64,000 nucleotides of DNA from a virus. The notes under the pieces are model-generated. The model did not search any database and was not told the DNA's origin. It saw only the letters and a list, made by a program, of their open reading frames with translations. Every line of letters begins with the position of its first letter. Positions within the stretch are counted from its first letter, which is position 1. Of this stretch, positions 51,119 to 59,048 are shown in pieces. Position numbers and translations under genes: made by a program. The stretch is from IMG/VR virus record IMGVR_UViG_3300005748_000015, positions 62,001-126,000 of that record; one strand, 5' to 3'.

Positions 51119-51391
51119 CTAACTATCTAAAAAATCATAGTCATCGTCTTCAAAAATGCCTACTTCTTTACTTAAAAAATATTCCATGTCAAACGAATCA
51201 AATACTCTGGAATTTTTTTCTGCTTCATATATTTCAAGTTTTAAATTTAATAATTTCAACTCTTTAGCGTTTTTTTCTTTTAATATAGCAAGTTCTAAAT
51301 CAATTATGCATGACGCAAGAGAGTCCCAATCGCTTTTTTTTGCTAATTGAGCGTATTTTTTTTCTAATTTATTTTTTTTAGACTTCTCCAT
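51119..51391 (-). CDS. Small helical protein
   Basis: 90 residues, nearly all helix (LELAILKEKNAKELKLLNL) with an acidic C-terminus FEDDDYDFLDS. Overlaps the MazG-like stop by 14 bases. Not recognised. Confidence 0.5.
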   Translation of the reverse strand: MEKSKKNKLEKKYAQLAKKSDWDSLASCIIDLELAILKEKNAKELKLLNLKLEIYEAEKNSRVFDSFDMEYFLSKEVGIFEDDDYDFLDS

Positions 51392-51791
51392 TTTCTAAGA
51401 TTTGCCTTTCAACCTTCAAATCCCTGTTATTAGCTGAATCTTCTGTGAATTTTTCAGGATATCGGGCTTTTAGCTTGTCTATATTTGTTTGCATAACTGC
51501 TTGAAAATCGGTATTTAAAGCCTCAAGAGCAATAGCACAATACCATAATAAATCGCCTATCTCTTCTTTGAGATTGACCGTATCAAGTTCTTTACCGTAA
51601 TATAAGTGTTTTTTTAGCATATCCTGAAACTCTCCAGCTTCAGTTACTAAACCCATTGAGGCATGAATGAGGTCTAAAACTTGGTTGTCGGGTATAGTCT
51701 GGTCTTCGTAGCCCGTCATTCTTTCGGCTACACCTTTGTAATCCGGTCCATTTGTTCTAAGTGCTGATTTTTGATAAGTTTTGCTGTCCAT
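51378..51791 (-). CDS. MazG-like nucleotide pyrophosphohydrolase
   Basis: 137 residues with the all-alpha NTP pyrophosphatase pattern: LVTEAGEFQDMLKK and LKEEIGDLLWYCAI carry the ExxE...ExxD metal-binding residues. Such enzymes hydrolyse (d)NTPs to monophosphates, or in phages may lower ppGpp-type signals. It is expressed from its own class A promoter inside the virion region, so probably earlier than its neighbours. Confidence 0.82.
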   Translation of the reverse strand: MDSKTYQKSALRTNGPDYKGVAERMTGYEDQTIPDNQVLDLIHASMGLVTEAGEFQDMLKKHLYYGKELDTVNLKEEIGDLLWYCAIALEALNTDFQAVMQTNIDKLKARYPEKFTEDSANNRDLKVERQILENGEV

Positions 51792-51809
51792 AAAAGCCTC
51801 CTATAAATA

Positions 51810-51821
51810 TATAATATCACA
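51810..51821 (-). promoter_or_regulatory. Extended -10 promoter (class A motif) for the MazG-like gene
   Basis: Minus-strand TGTGATATTATA with an AGGAGG ribosome site between it and the ATG at 51791; it overlaps the 3' end of the lytic transglycosylase gene. Confidence 0.6.
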
Positions 51822-52728
51822 TAGGATTGTTGGAGGTGACGGAGCTTTTAAATTGGACGGGTTTTTGTTCTGATTCTTTTTTTGGCTTGTATTTATTGTA
51901 TCTTTTTGTATAGTAGAAATCTTTAAAATTTGAATGTCTTTTGCCTTGTTCAAAATCACTAGGATCAATATTGTGACCCATAATCCAAGAGTATGCCATT
52001 TTATTTTCATCACCATTAAACTTATCATAAAGATGATTTGCCATGTATTTACCAAAAACATGCTGATGGTCAGGGTTTTCCTTTAAACTTTGAGATATTT
52101 GCTGATGTGTCATTTTTGAATAGTTACTGTACGGATTATCTGGGGCATCCCTTTTCATTCTGTTAGCCAAATCATGAACAGTTCTTGGCATTAAACCGTA
52201 GTTGCCAAAGGCTCTGGTTCCTTTTTGTGACCCGGAAGTTATTAATTTATGTTCTGTATTTTTACCGCCAGAACTTTCAATCATAGAAATGGTATTTAAA
52301 AAATTATCTATTTTTTGATCTCTAGAGTTTTCATAGTTTTTATCAATAATTGCTTGTCCTTCGGCACGACCTTGTTTACGGGCTTGTTTTACTTGATCTT
52401 CTACTGATAAATTATTAGAAGGATTTCTATTTGCAGCTTTTGCATCTATTTTTTGCTGAACTCTTTGATAAGTAGGTGATTTTTGCCTTTCACTTAATTG
52501 CTCCACTCCTGGTTGTGCCATATAATGAGTAGCATGAGTTAAGCCTAATATTCCAACAAGGTTTGCAACACCTTTTCTCCAGTTTTTTCTTAGTTCTTCA
52601 ACGTCCATATTGTCAGCATTTTCCATGCATTTTTTTAGTAGCATATTAGTACCCATTTTAAAAGCTTCTTCCTTAGAAACTTTTCCTAATTTTTCTGTCT
52701 TGATTAATTCTTCCAAATCCTTGTACAT
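51817..52728 (-). CDS. Lytic transglycosylase-like protein (SLT fold)
   Basis: 303 residues. Residues 145-200 have the SLT motif: TISMIESSGGKN with catalytic Glu, then RAFGNYGLMPRTVHDLA, equivalent to GxxGLMQxxP. The first 140 residues are helical and basic. This fits a virion-associated murein hydrolase that opens the wall during DNA entry. A class A motif five bases before the ATG suggests a leaderless transcript. Confidence 0.78.
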   Translation of the reverse strand: MYKDLEELIKTEKLGKVSKEEAFKMGTNMLLKKCMENADNMDVEELRKNWRKGVANLVGILGLTHATHYMAQPGVEQLSERQKSPTYQRVQQKIDAKAANRNPSNNLSVEDQVKQARKQGRAEGQAIIDKNYENSRDQKIDNFLNTISMIESSGGKNTEHKLITSGSQKGTRAFGNYGLMPRTVHDLANRMKRDAPDNPYSNYSKMTHQQISQSLKENPDHQHVFGKYMANHLYDKFNGDENKMAYSWIMGHNIDPSDFEQGKRHSNFKDFYYTKRYNKYKPKKESEQKPVQFKSSVTSNNPM

Positions 52729-52733
52729 ACTAA

Positions 52734-52745
52734 TATAATATCACT
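52734..52745 (-). promoter_or_regulatory. Class A motif, leaderless arrangement
   Basis: Minus-strand AGTGATATTATA with TG-A-TATTAT, five bases before the ATG at 52728. Confidence 0.55.
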
Positions 52746-53574
52746 AAATATTGCTAACAAAATACTTATTGTATAGCACTCGCCTAATATTTTTAACTAA
52801 TTCTTCTTTTTCACCCATAAGTTCCCCAATTCTCGTTTGGAAAACCGCTGGACCTGGATTAGAGCTGGATTGAGATATACCATCATGGGATACTGAAACG
52901 CTTGTATTTTGGTTTAAAGGGCCTAAATTTCCTAGTATTTCAATAGCTGCTATGACACCTATTAATTCGTTGACAACTACTGGCATATGGCCTTCTTTAG
53001 TACAAACACCAGTTGTATACTCTACTTCCCAATACGATGGAACCCAATCAATCCCTCCATTCATGGCAGCTATAAACGCAAGCCCAGCAGCACCTGTAGG
53101 TTGACCAGAACTAATCCCTGTCGCACCTACAACAGTTAAGGGTATAACATTTACTTGTTTTTGAAAAAAACGAGCCGCTTCAATCCAATCAGGTGGTATT
53201 TCAAATATGTTTACATTGTTTGAACTTTGAATGCTCAATTTATCAACTTGAAGAACTGGCCCAAAATTTGTCATGATATGAATAAATTTTTTGTATAAAT
53301 TAACATCAAACGGATGTTTTTCTTTCCTTCTTACAGGAGTAAGCGTTGTGTCAAGTAAAAGTTCGGCTTTATTCATAGCCAAATGTATTTTATCTTTTAG
53401 ATCATCATTGCTATACTCTGATAAATCAAGACCTTTTAAATATCTAGATACAAGTTTTTTTGGCGTAAGCATTGGCTCAATTCTAGTTAATAAGTTACTG
53501 GTTTTATTAGCTAAAACAGGATATGCTTTATTACCATAATTTTTTGGATAATTTTCATTTGATATAAAAGCCAT
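52744..53574 (-). CDS. Probable head-tail connector or other virion protein
   Basis: 276 residues from ATG 53574, which overlaps the upstream stop as TAATG. Contains helical N-terminal part (DKIHLAMNKAELLLDTTL) followed by a beta part (FEIPPDWIEAARFFQ, WVPSYWEVEYTTG) and a helix LIGVIAAIEILGNLG. The phrase WEVEYxxG occurs in phage connector proteins I recall, but identification is tentative. Confidence 0.5.
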   Translation of the reverse strand: MAFISNENYPKNYGNKAYPVLANKTSNLLTRIEPMLTPKKLVSRYLKGLDLSEYSNDDLKDKIHLAMNKAELLLDTTLTPVRRKEKHPFDVNLYKKFIHIMTNFGPVLQVDKLSIQSSNNVNIFEIPPDWIEAARFFQKQVNVIPLTVVGATGISSGQPTGAAGLAFIAAMNGGIDWVPSYWEVEYTTGVCTKEGHMPVVVNELIGVIAAIEILGNLGPLNQNTSVSVSHDGISQSSSNPGPAVFQTRIGELMGEKEELVKNIRRVLYNKYFVSNI

Positions 53575-53963
53575 TAACAACCACCTGATTCTAATAATTC
53601 GACCATAATTCCTTGAGGCACTTTAAATTGACTTTGTACGCCATCTTCAGTAATTGAAAACTTAACAGCTCCAGAGTTAGGCACTTCATCAACAGCTAAA
53701 TCAATGTACCATATTGATTTATCGTCTGACCACGCTTGAGTTGCTGTTTTAACAATTTCAGTATCATCATCAATACTTAGAAAAGTAACAGTAACAGCGT
53801 CAATAACTGTGGCTTGACTTATATATCTAAGGCCATCTTTTAATTCGTCAACTATTTGAAAATACAATCTATGGATAGAACCTTCAGCAATATACCATTC
53901 GCTTACGTATTGAAAGTTATTTATATCTGCTACATTCTTTAAAAATTTAACGGACAATTTCAT
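53574..53963 (-). CDS. Small virion-region protein
   Basis: 129 residues, beta-rich (SIHRLYFQIVDELKDGLRYI, ATVIDAVTVTFLSID), coupled to the next gene through TAATG and preceded by a class B motif. Possibly a connector or tail adaptor. Not recognised. Confidence 0.5.
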   Translation of the reverse strand: MKLSVKFLKNVADINNFQYVSEWYIAEGSIHRLYFQIVDELKDGLRYISQATVIDAVTVTFLSIDDDTEIVKTATQAWSDDKSIWYIDLAVDEVPNSGAVKFSITEDGVQSQFKVPQGIMVELLESGGC

Positions 53964-53982
53964 ATTTAAATCTCCTATTATT

Positions 53983-53991
53983 TAAAGATTA
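53983..53991 (-). promoter_or_regulatory. Class B (candidate late) promoter motif
   Basis: Minus-strand TAATCTTTA followed by AATAATAGG, 19 bases before the ATG at 53963. Confidence 0.5.
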
Positions 53992-54002
53992 TGACGATTA
54001 TA

Positions 54003-54014
54003 TATGATATTATA
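54003..54014 (+). promoter_or_regulatory. Class A motif on plus strand, leaderless arrangement
   Basis: Plus-strand TATGATATTATA with TG-A-TATTAT, five bases before the ATG at 54020. It lies back to back with the class B motif at 53983 on the other strand. Confidence 0.55.
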
Positions 54015-54019
54015 AGTGT

Positions 54020-54562
54020 ATGAAAAGAAAAATTCGATGTATTTGTATAGATGGTATGGAAAAAACAGGTAGGTCTTCTATTGTTAGGCAAATACGTAAA
54101 CACTTGAAGAATAAAAACAAAGACTTACACGAAATAAATGGTGTAACCCATTATAATTTGGAAAAACAAAAGGCTGTACTTCAAGACAATAAAGAATCAA
54201 TTGTGCTCAAAGAAAATGGCATTATGTCTATTTTGCATAATAATTTTAAACAATTTAAAAATATTAAAGTTTTAATGGAAGAATTAGAGCCATTGTTAAA
54301 TAAAGAAAAAAACATAAATCACCAGTACGGTGCTGTTAATTTTTTTCTTTTGCCCGAAAATATTGAAACAGCAAAAGCAATGTTTGGATCGGAAGAAATA
54401 CCTAGTTATTACAATGACTTAATTGTTTTTTATAAAGGTATCAATCAAACATCTATAACACAAGGTCTTGACATAAAATTAATACCTTTTAATCAAAATG
54501 ATAAAATTTTTGATGTAAGAGATAAAATTATAGAAATAATTGAACAAAAATACCAAATCTAG
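54020..54562 (+). CDS. Kinase-like protein with degenerate P-loop
   Basis: 180 residues. The start CICIDGMEKTGRSSIVRQI copies the thymidylate/deoxynucleoside kinase opening IxxDGxxGxGKST, but the P-loop Lys is Arg. The remainder is helical, with IVLKENGIMSIL where a DRx motif might lie. It could be a diverged nucleotide kinase or a pseudo-enzyme. It is one of few plus-strand genes and has its own class A promoter inside the virion block. Confidence 0.55.
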   Translation: MKRKIRCICIDGMEKTGRSSIVRQIRKHLKNKNKDLHEINGVTHYNLEKQKAVLQDNKESIVLKENGIMSILHNNFKQFKNIKVLMEELEPLLNKEKNINHQYGAVNFFLLPENIETAKAMFGSEEIPSYYNDLIVFYKGINQTSITQGLDIKLIPFNQNDKIFDVRDKIIEIIEQKYQI

Positions 54563-54756
54563 TCTTTTTTTCTTACAATTCTTTTTTTAATTTTTTCAAC
54601 AATAGAAACTTTTTCTTTTTTACTTTCGTTACGAACATAATCAAGTGCTTGATTTGCACTTGCAAGAAGTAAATCTTCAAAGTTATCTTTATTAACTTCA
54701 ATTTTTTTAATACTTTTTTTGTTTAAAAGCTTTCTCATTTTATCTGATTTTTTCAT
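54559..54756 (-). CDS. Small basic protein
   Basis: 65 residues with basic ends (KMRKLLNKKSIKKI, VEKIKKRIVRKKD) and a short hydrophobic centre. Converges with the kinase-like gene with a 4-base overlap. Not recognised. Confidence 0.45.
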   Translation of the reverse strand: MKKSDKMRKLLNKKSIKKIEVNKDNFEDLLLASANQALDYVRNESKKEKVSIVEKIKKRIVRKKD

Positions 54757-54768
54757 TCAGGCCTTCTA

Positions 54769-55218
54769 TTATGGCACTACTACTGCATCAGCAATAGCCT
54801 TAACAGCCTCGCCTGAAGCGTCAATTTTAGCAGCAACACTTTGAGCAACAGCTCTATTAGCACAGGCAACAACTAAATATTCTTTAGCTTCTTTACTTAA
54901 AGCAGCCACTTTAGCTTGAGCAGCATTTAAAGCAGCATTATTAGCCACATCATTAGCCGCTTGGTATTCTAAACACTCTACAACCAGCTCTAATTGTTCT
55001 GCAATTTCTTCTCCGTATTTTCGGCTAGTTAGAGCTACAATCAAATATTCTTTAATTTCTTTCGACTCTTTTTCAGATGGCGAAACTACATCAAGAATAG
55101 CCTGAGCAGCAGCTGCGTCTGCTGGTGTTGCGTCAATAACTCTAGCGACAATTTCACTAGCCACTCTTTCGTTAGCTAAAGCTACACCAAGTACGTACTC
55201 TTCATTTTTGTTAATCAT
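54769..55218 (-). CDS. Alanine-rich three-repeat virion-region protein
   Basis: 149 residues built of three copies of a helical unit: EEYVLGVALANERVASEI, IKEYLIVALTSRKYGEEI and AKEYLVVACANRAVAQSV, with about 45-55 residues between repeats. Ala is the dominant residue. Preceded by a leader with two tandem hairpins and a weaker class B motif. Could be a head or fibre accessory protein. No family recognised. Confidence 0.6.
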   Translation of the reverse strand: MINKNEEYVLGVALANERVASEIVARVIDATPADAAAAQAILDVVSPSEKESKEIKEYLIVALTSRKYGEEIAEQLELVVECLEYQAANDVANNAALNAAQAKVAALSKEAKEYLVVACANRAVAQSVAAKIDASGEAVKAIADAVVVP

Positions 55219-55234
55219 TTTTTTCTCCTATAGA

Positions 55235-55261
55235 ACGGTTTTCCGTAACGCATAATTGCGT
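55235..55261 (-). promoter_or_regulatory. Tandem hairpins in the leader of the three-repeat gene
   Basis: ACGG-AAAA-CCGT (55246-55235) and ACGCA-ATTA-TGCGT (55261-55248) lie just upstream of the AGGAG ribosome site. The TGCGTTACGGA part recurs as TGCGTGTTACGGA in the leader at about 58905-58917. Probably an mRNA-stabilising or translation-control element. Confidence 0.4.
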
Positions 55262-55270
55262 ACTATATCT

Positions 55271-55279
55271 TTAAGATTA
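55271..55279 (-). promoter_or_regulatory. Class B-like promoter motif
   Basis: Minus-strand TAATCTTAA, one base from the core TAATCTTTA, about 52 bases before the ATG at 55218. Confidence 0.35.
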
Positions 55280-55315
55280 CCATTTAAATACTTGTAAATA
55301 TGAATTTCTCCTATA

Positions 55316-55426
55316 CTATCTTCCTGATAAATTCCAAACAATAGACTGACAAATTACATTATCGGCTGACCCTTTGTTTTCTATATAAAGCTCTATAACA
55401 TTATTTTTAAAAAATCTTACAGGCAT
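55316..55426 (-). CDS. Possible 36-residue protein after the tail fibre gene
   Basis: ATG at 55426, seven bases after the fibre gene stop; stop TAG at 55316. The product (MPVRFFKNN...QSIVWNLSGR) has no motif. It fills an otherwise empty 215-base gap that also holds the leader of the next gene. No clear ribosome site, so support is weak. Confidence 0.35.
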   Translation of the reverse strand: MPVRFFKNNVIELYIENKGSADNVICQSIVWNLSGR

Positions 55427-55433
55427 ATTTTTA

Positions 55434-57860
55434 TCAACCAGTCACTTCCTGTACGAGAAGAGAAGCGTGATCATATTCGGGGTCTGTTACTGGTCTAATT
55501 CTAGCTGTATCTGTAGTTCTACCCCACCTAATTTGTATAGTATGTTGCCCTGCTCCTAACACATCAAATCTTTGATTAATAGCGCATGAACCAGCTTCTT
55601 TACCTGCGGAATCATGAAAAATATATGTTGATCGCCTTCTAGTTTCTGAACCTGTTAAACCATACCAAACCTGAAATGAAATTTCACCATCATTATTAGT
55701 ATCGAGATCGGCTGATGCACTAAACATAATAATAAATTTATTAGTCAATTCTTGTGGTGTGATATTTATAGTGAGCAAATTTGTAGGGCTTGCAAGTGTT
55801 GCCGTAGTGGTAGTATCTAATGTTATTTCTGTAAACTCAGTTCTTACTAAAACACTAGACTGAGATACTGTATCTTTCAGCTTATCCAGCGTGACTTTCT
55901 TTTTATTAAAAGAATCTTCAGAGTCTTCTAAGAGGAGAACATCGTTATCTACAGGAACGGTTTTTTCTGTAAACGAATCAAAATCACCTGAAGCTCTTTT
56001 TAACTGAGCGTCATTAGTTACATTACCTAAACCAACTTGAGACTTAGTTACATTATGTGGGTTTGCCATATCTATGCGGTGAGCATTGTTTAACACAACA
56101 TCGCTATGATCTTTACCATCGGAGCTTCTGTGTGTATTGTTTAGTGTAACATCTCCCTCAATTGTATCCAAATCAACCGATTGAGTTACGGATATAAAGC
56201 CTAATTTTGTTTTTTCAGAATCGCTATATTCGTTAGTGTTTGCATTTGATTCATAGGCAGTTTTAATTTCTGCTGGAGTTTGATCTTGTGTTGCTCCAGA
56301 TTCAATACCATCTAATTTAGAGCCGTCAGCACTAACATCTCTGCCATCGACAAGATTGACATTAACTATATTATTATTGCCCAGATCAAGATTTCCTGCC
56401 ATTGGTCTAGCACCTGATACGTTCAGATATATGGGATGATCATCATCTAGTAACCCACTTAAACTTCCGTGATCGTTTGCACTACCTTGTCCAAAAAGCT
56501 TTACGGCTCTAAAATCAATATAATCATCTCCAGCTTCGGTAGATACAAAAATAGCTTTTGTGGTATTTGTAAATGTATTAGAACCTTGAATAATAACAGT
56601 TCCGATAGGTACAAACTCTGAAAAAGGTAGTCCTGTTAATAGTGCAATTTCATTTTCAGCACCTTCTCTAGCGTCAGGTCTATTGTTATATTGACCAATA
56701 CCTTGTATTGCAATAATAGGCTCTTCAATATTGTTTGTAGCAAAAATATGAGTTAAAACAAAACCATTATTAGAAATTTCAGTGAGGTTCCATTGTGATC
56801 CATCAAACTCATTATAAGCTGGTAAAACAGCACCTCCTCCATATCCAGACCCATCACCACTATAAATAAAAGGGAAGTTATCTGCGTCTTTTTTTCTCCA
56901 AAAACTTTGCGTTCCCAATTTATAATAAACTGGTATTTTAGCTACAGGCGTTAAAACTTGGCTAAAATCATCCATAGGGGCATTGTCGTGAAAAATTTCA
57001 ATTTTTATATCTTCATCTCTTATGCTTCCATCACCACAATCTAATTGGCAATGTACATCAAGAGAGCCATCTCCATCTATAGAAAAATTATCTAACGCCA
57101 GACCATCATCATATCTAGCACCTTCAATATTGTGTAAATATGCATGGGTAGCACCATCCATTGTTAACCCATGTCTTTCTTCTGCAAAATAAATCGACTT
57201 ATTGCTTGTAGAATCCCAATATACAATTGCAACAAAAGCTACATCAGTAAATAAAGCCACATCAGGTGGTGCAGAGTCTTGAACTAATGTGTCACCATCA
57301 AAGTAAAAAAAATACAATCCCTCTAAGTCTGGAATGATAACACTTTGAGTAGTTTCTTTGATATATTTTGTTGCTTTTATCCAATATTCAAAAGAATCGC
57401 CTACAGGTGAAACCGACATAGTTCTTGTAGAATCTTCAAAACTAATAACAGAATCAGTTCTGTTTGGAAAGCCCGTAGGTTCGCCACCAACAGATATAGC
57501 CTCTGTGGTAGGTGTGTTGATTATTTGATTACCACCCATATCAAGGTCGGTGTTCATGCTATTATTTCCATCAACAGATAGCTTTTTATCATCTAAATCG
57601 TCTATTGCTTTATCAGAACTATCGCTTGATGCTTGTATATCTGTTTTTTCTAAATCATCTCTTTCATAATCAACTTCACTAGAGTCATGCTTACTAGCTC
57701 CACCGTCTAAGTGATTGCTTAAATCTTCGTTGGTATACTCTTTAAGCGTAGATAATTTAATCTTTTTACCACCATTAACACCTTCAGAATCGTCTACTGT
57801 ATAAAGTAGATCGGTATCTTCTGGGGTAGTTTGCTCAGGTAAGTCTCTAACTTTACTCAT
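55434..57860 (-). CDS. Tail fibre or spike-like protein
   Basis: 808 residues. N-terminal LPEQTTPEDTDLLYTVDDS and ARPMAGNLDLGNNNIVNV near residue 490 are typical repeating openings of phage tail fibre modules, as is DGSKLDGIESGATQDQTPAEI. The second half again repeats SFNKKKVTLDKLKD-type segments. The C-terminal 130 residues are a beta-rich, probably receptor-facing domain. It would be responsible for host attachment. Confidence 0.75.
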   Translation of the reverse strand: MSKVRDLPEQTTPEDTDLLYTVDDSEGVNGGKKIKLSTLKEYTNEDLSNHLDGGASKHDSSEVDYERDDLEKTDIQASSDSSDKAIDDLDDKKLSVDGNNSMNTDLDMGGNQIINTPTTEAISVGGEPTGFPNRTDSVISFEDSTRTMSVSPVGDSFEYWIKATKYIKETTQSVIIPDLEGLYFFYFDGDTLVQDSAPPDVALFTDVAFVAIVYWDSTSNKSIYFAEERHGLTMDGATHAYLHNIEGARYDDGLALDNFSIDGDGSLDVHCQLDCGDGSIRDEDIKIEIFHDNAPMDDFSQVLTPVAKIPVYYKLGTQSFWRKKDADNFPFIYSGDGSGYGGGAVLPAYNEFDGSQWNLTEISNNGFVLTHIFATNNIEEPIIAIQGIGQYNNRPDAREGAENEIALLTGLPFSEFVPIGTVIIQGSNTFTNTTKAIFVSTEAGDDYIDFRAVKLFGQGSANDHGSLSGLLDDDHPIYLNVSGARPMAGNLDLGNNNIVNVNLVDGRDVSADGSKLDGIESGATQDQTPAEIKTAYESNANTNEYSDSEKTKLGFISVTQSVDLDTIEGDVTLNNTHRSSDGKDHSDVVLNNAHRIDMANPHNVTKSQVGLGNVTNDAQLKRASGDFDSFTEKTVPVDNDVLLLEDSEDSFNKKKVTLDKLKDTVSQSSVLVRTEFTEITLDTTTTATLASPTNLLTINITPQELTNKFIIMFSASADLDTNNDGEISFQVWYGLTGSETRRRSTYIFHDSAGKEAGSCAINQRFDVLGAGQHTIQIRWGRTTDTARIRPVTDPEYDHASLLVQEVTG

Positions 57861-57863
57861 TTT

Positions 57864-58868
57864 TTACTCCAAAATTAACGAAGTTCCATCGTCATCTAAT
57901 AATATATCACCATTTGTATCGTTTATAAATGCTTCTAGAATCATATCCCAATCTAATTCATGCACATATCTTACTTTGATTCGTGCTATGTTTGCACCGC
58001 TTTCAAAATAATTAAGTGTAGCTATATCGCCAGCAAAACTAGGTATCACAGAATCAAAATTTCCTAATTTTAAAAAATTTGCATTATTTAGTAGTGGAAG
58101 AATTTTTTCCCATTTTCTATCAAAAAAATCGGTAGGAGTTAAAGCAGGAAATAAAGATGCTCTATTATCCCATATTTGGTCGTAACCAGTGTCACCCACT
58201 ATTGAAGTGATGAAGTCACCATTTGGTTGTTTTACTTTTCTTGTAATTCTCCATTTTGCTTGGCTTGGCAAAGAGTCTTGATCTGCTAATCCTTCGTATT
58301 CAACATTGTCTATTTTTTCAAATCTTTTGATTAAAAATCCATCGACAACATTTACGGCATCTCTAACATCTCCAGCATCAGGATAGTTATCTTTGTGCGA
58401 TAACTGAACCTCTAGTTCTGCGTTTACAGTGCCTATATGTACATCACCATCACTTAATCTAACAGGAAATGGATTCATTACGGTATAGTGATTACCGCCT
58501 TTATCTACCAAAAGAGAGCGTCTAGCTACTGTTGGTTCTTGCTCATAGGTAGCCTGATCAATATCTTCTTGATCTAGTTTTATTTTTTCTTGTTCGGGTT
58601 GTTCAATTATAGTATTTTCTGAAGCTTTAAAAGGGGATAGATCACTTCGGGCAGTAATTTTTGTTCTCTCAGGACCGAGAAACATCTCTGTTTTACTGAT
58701 AACTCTTTTAATTTGAAATCGTTGTACACCTTGCGTATCAGATTTTAACAATACAAAAGCTTTAACTTTAAAGCAATCTGTATCTTCAACGGTAACTTTA
58801 CCGTTTGCTGTTCCGTCTGCCGTAAGTGGTACAGGTCCGATTTTTTCCCAAAATCTCTCTATAGCCAT
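57864..58868 (-). CDS. Probable tail or baseplate protein upstream of the fibre
   Basis: 334 residues. It contains VMNPFPVRLSDGDVHIGTVNAELEVQLSH in pieces typical of phage proteins that connect fibres (NPLPVxLxDG), followed by a beta-rich C-terminus. It is first in a unit with the fibre gene, driven by a class B motif and a leader with a hairpin. Likely a fibre-attachment or adhesin-tip component. Confidence 0.5.
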   Translation of the reverse strand: MAIERFWEKIGPVPLTADGTANGKVTVEDTDCFKVKAFVLLKSDTQGVQRFQIKRVISKTEMFLGPERTKITARSDLSPFKASENTIIEQPEQEKIKLDQEDIDQATYEQEPTVARRSLLVDKGGNHYTVMNPFPVRLSDGDVHIGTVNAELEVQLSHKDNYPDAGDVRDAVNVVDGFLIKRFEKIDNVEYEGLADQDSLPSQAKWRITRKVKQPNGDFITSIVGDTGYDQIWDNRASLFPALTPTDFFDRKWEKILPLLNNANFLKLGNFDSVIPSFAGDIATLNYFESGANIARIKVRYVHELDWDMILEAFINDTNGDILLDDDGTSLILE

Positions 58869-58886
58869 TACTTTCCTTACCTCTTA

Positions 58887-58904
58887 GAGTTAGCCGTATA
58901 ACTC
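58887..58904 (-). promoter_or_regulatory. Leader hairpin of the baseplate/fibre unit
   Basis: GAGTTA-TACGGC-TAACTC, a perfect 6-bp stem with a 6-base loop, followed by a GAGG ribosome site region before the ATG at 58868. Shares the TTACGGA tract with the leader near 55240. Confidence 0.45.
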
Positions 58905-58938
58905 CGTAACACGCAAATATTACTTACATGTTATATAT

Positions 58939-58947
58939 TAAAGATTA
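58939..58947 (-). promoter_or_regulatory. Class B (candidate late) promoter motif
   Basis: Minus-strand TAATCTTTA followed by ATATATAAC, 70 bases before the ATG at 58868, giving a long leader. Confidence 0.5.
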
Positions 58948-58981
58948 AGTTTTATAATATCTTATAATTACATAATACAAA

Positions 58982-59008
58982 ATAAAAAAGCCCTCAGAAC
59001 GAGGGCTT
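58982..59008 (-). terminator. Intrinsic terminator after the major capsid gene
   Basis: Perfect 8-bp stem AAGCCCTC/GAGGGCTT with a 5-base loop (58988-59008), followed on the minus strand by TTTTATT. Confidence 0.85.
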
Positions 59009-59048
59009 ATTTTACAAAGGAGTGATATGAACTTTTTTACAAAGTCAA

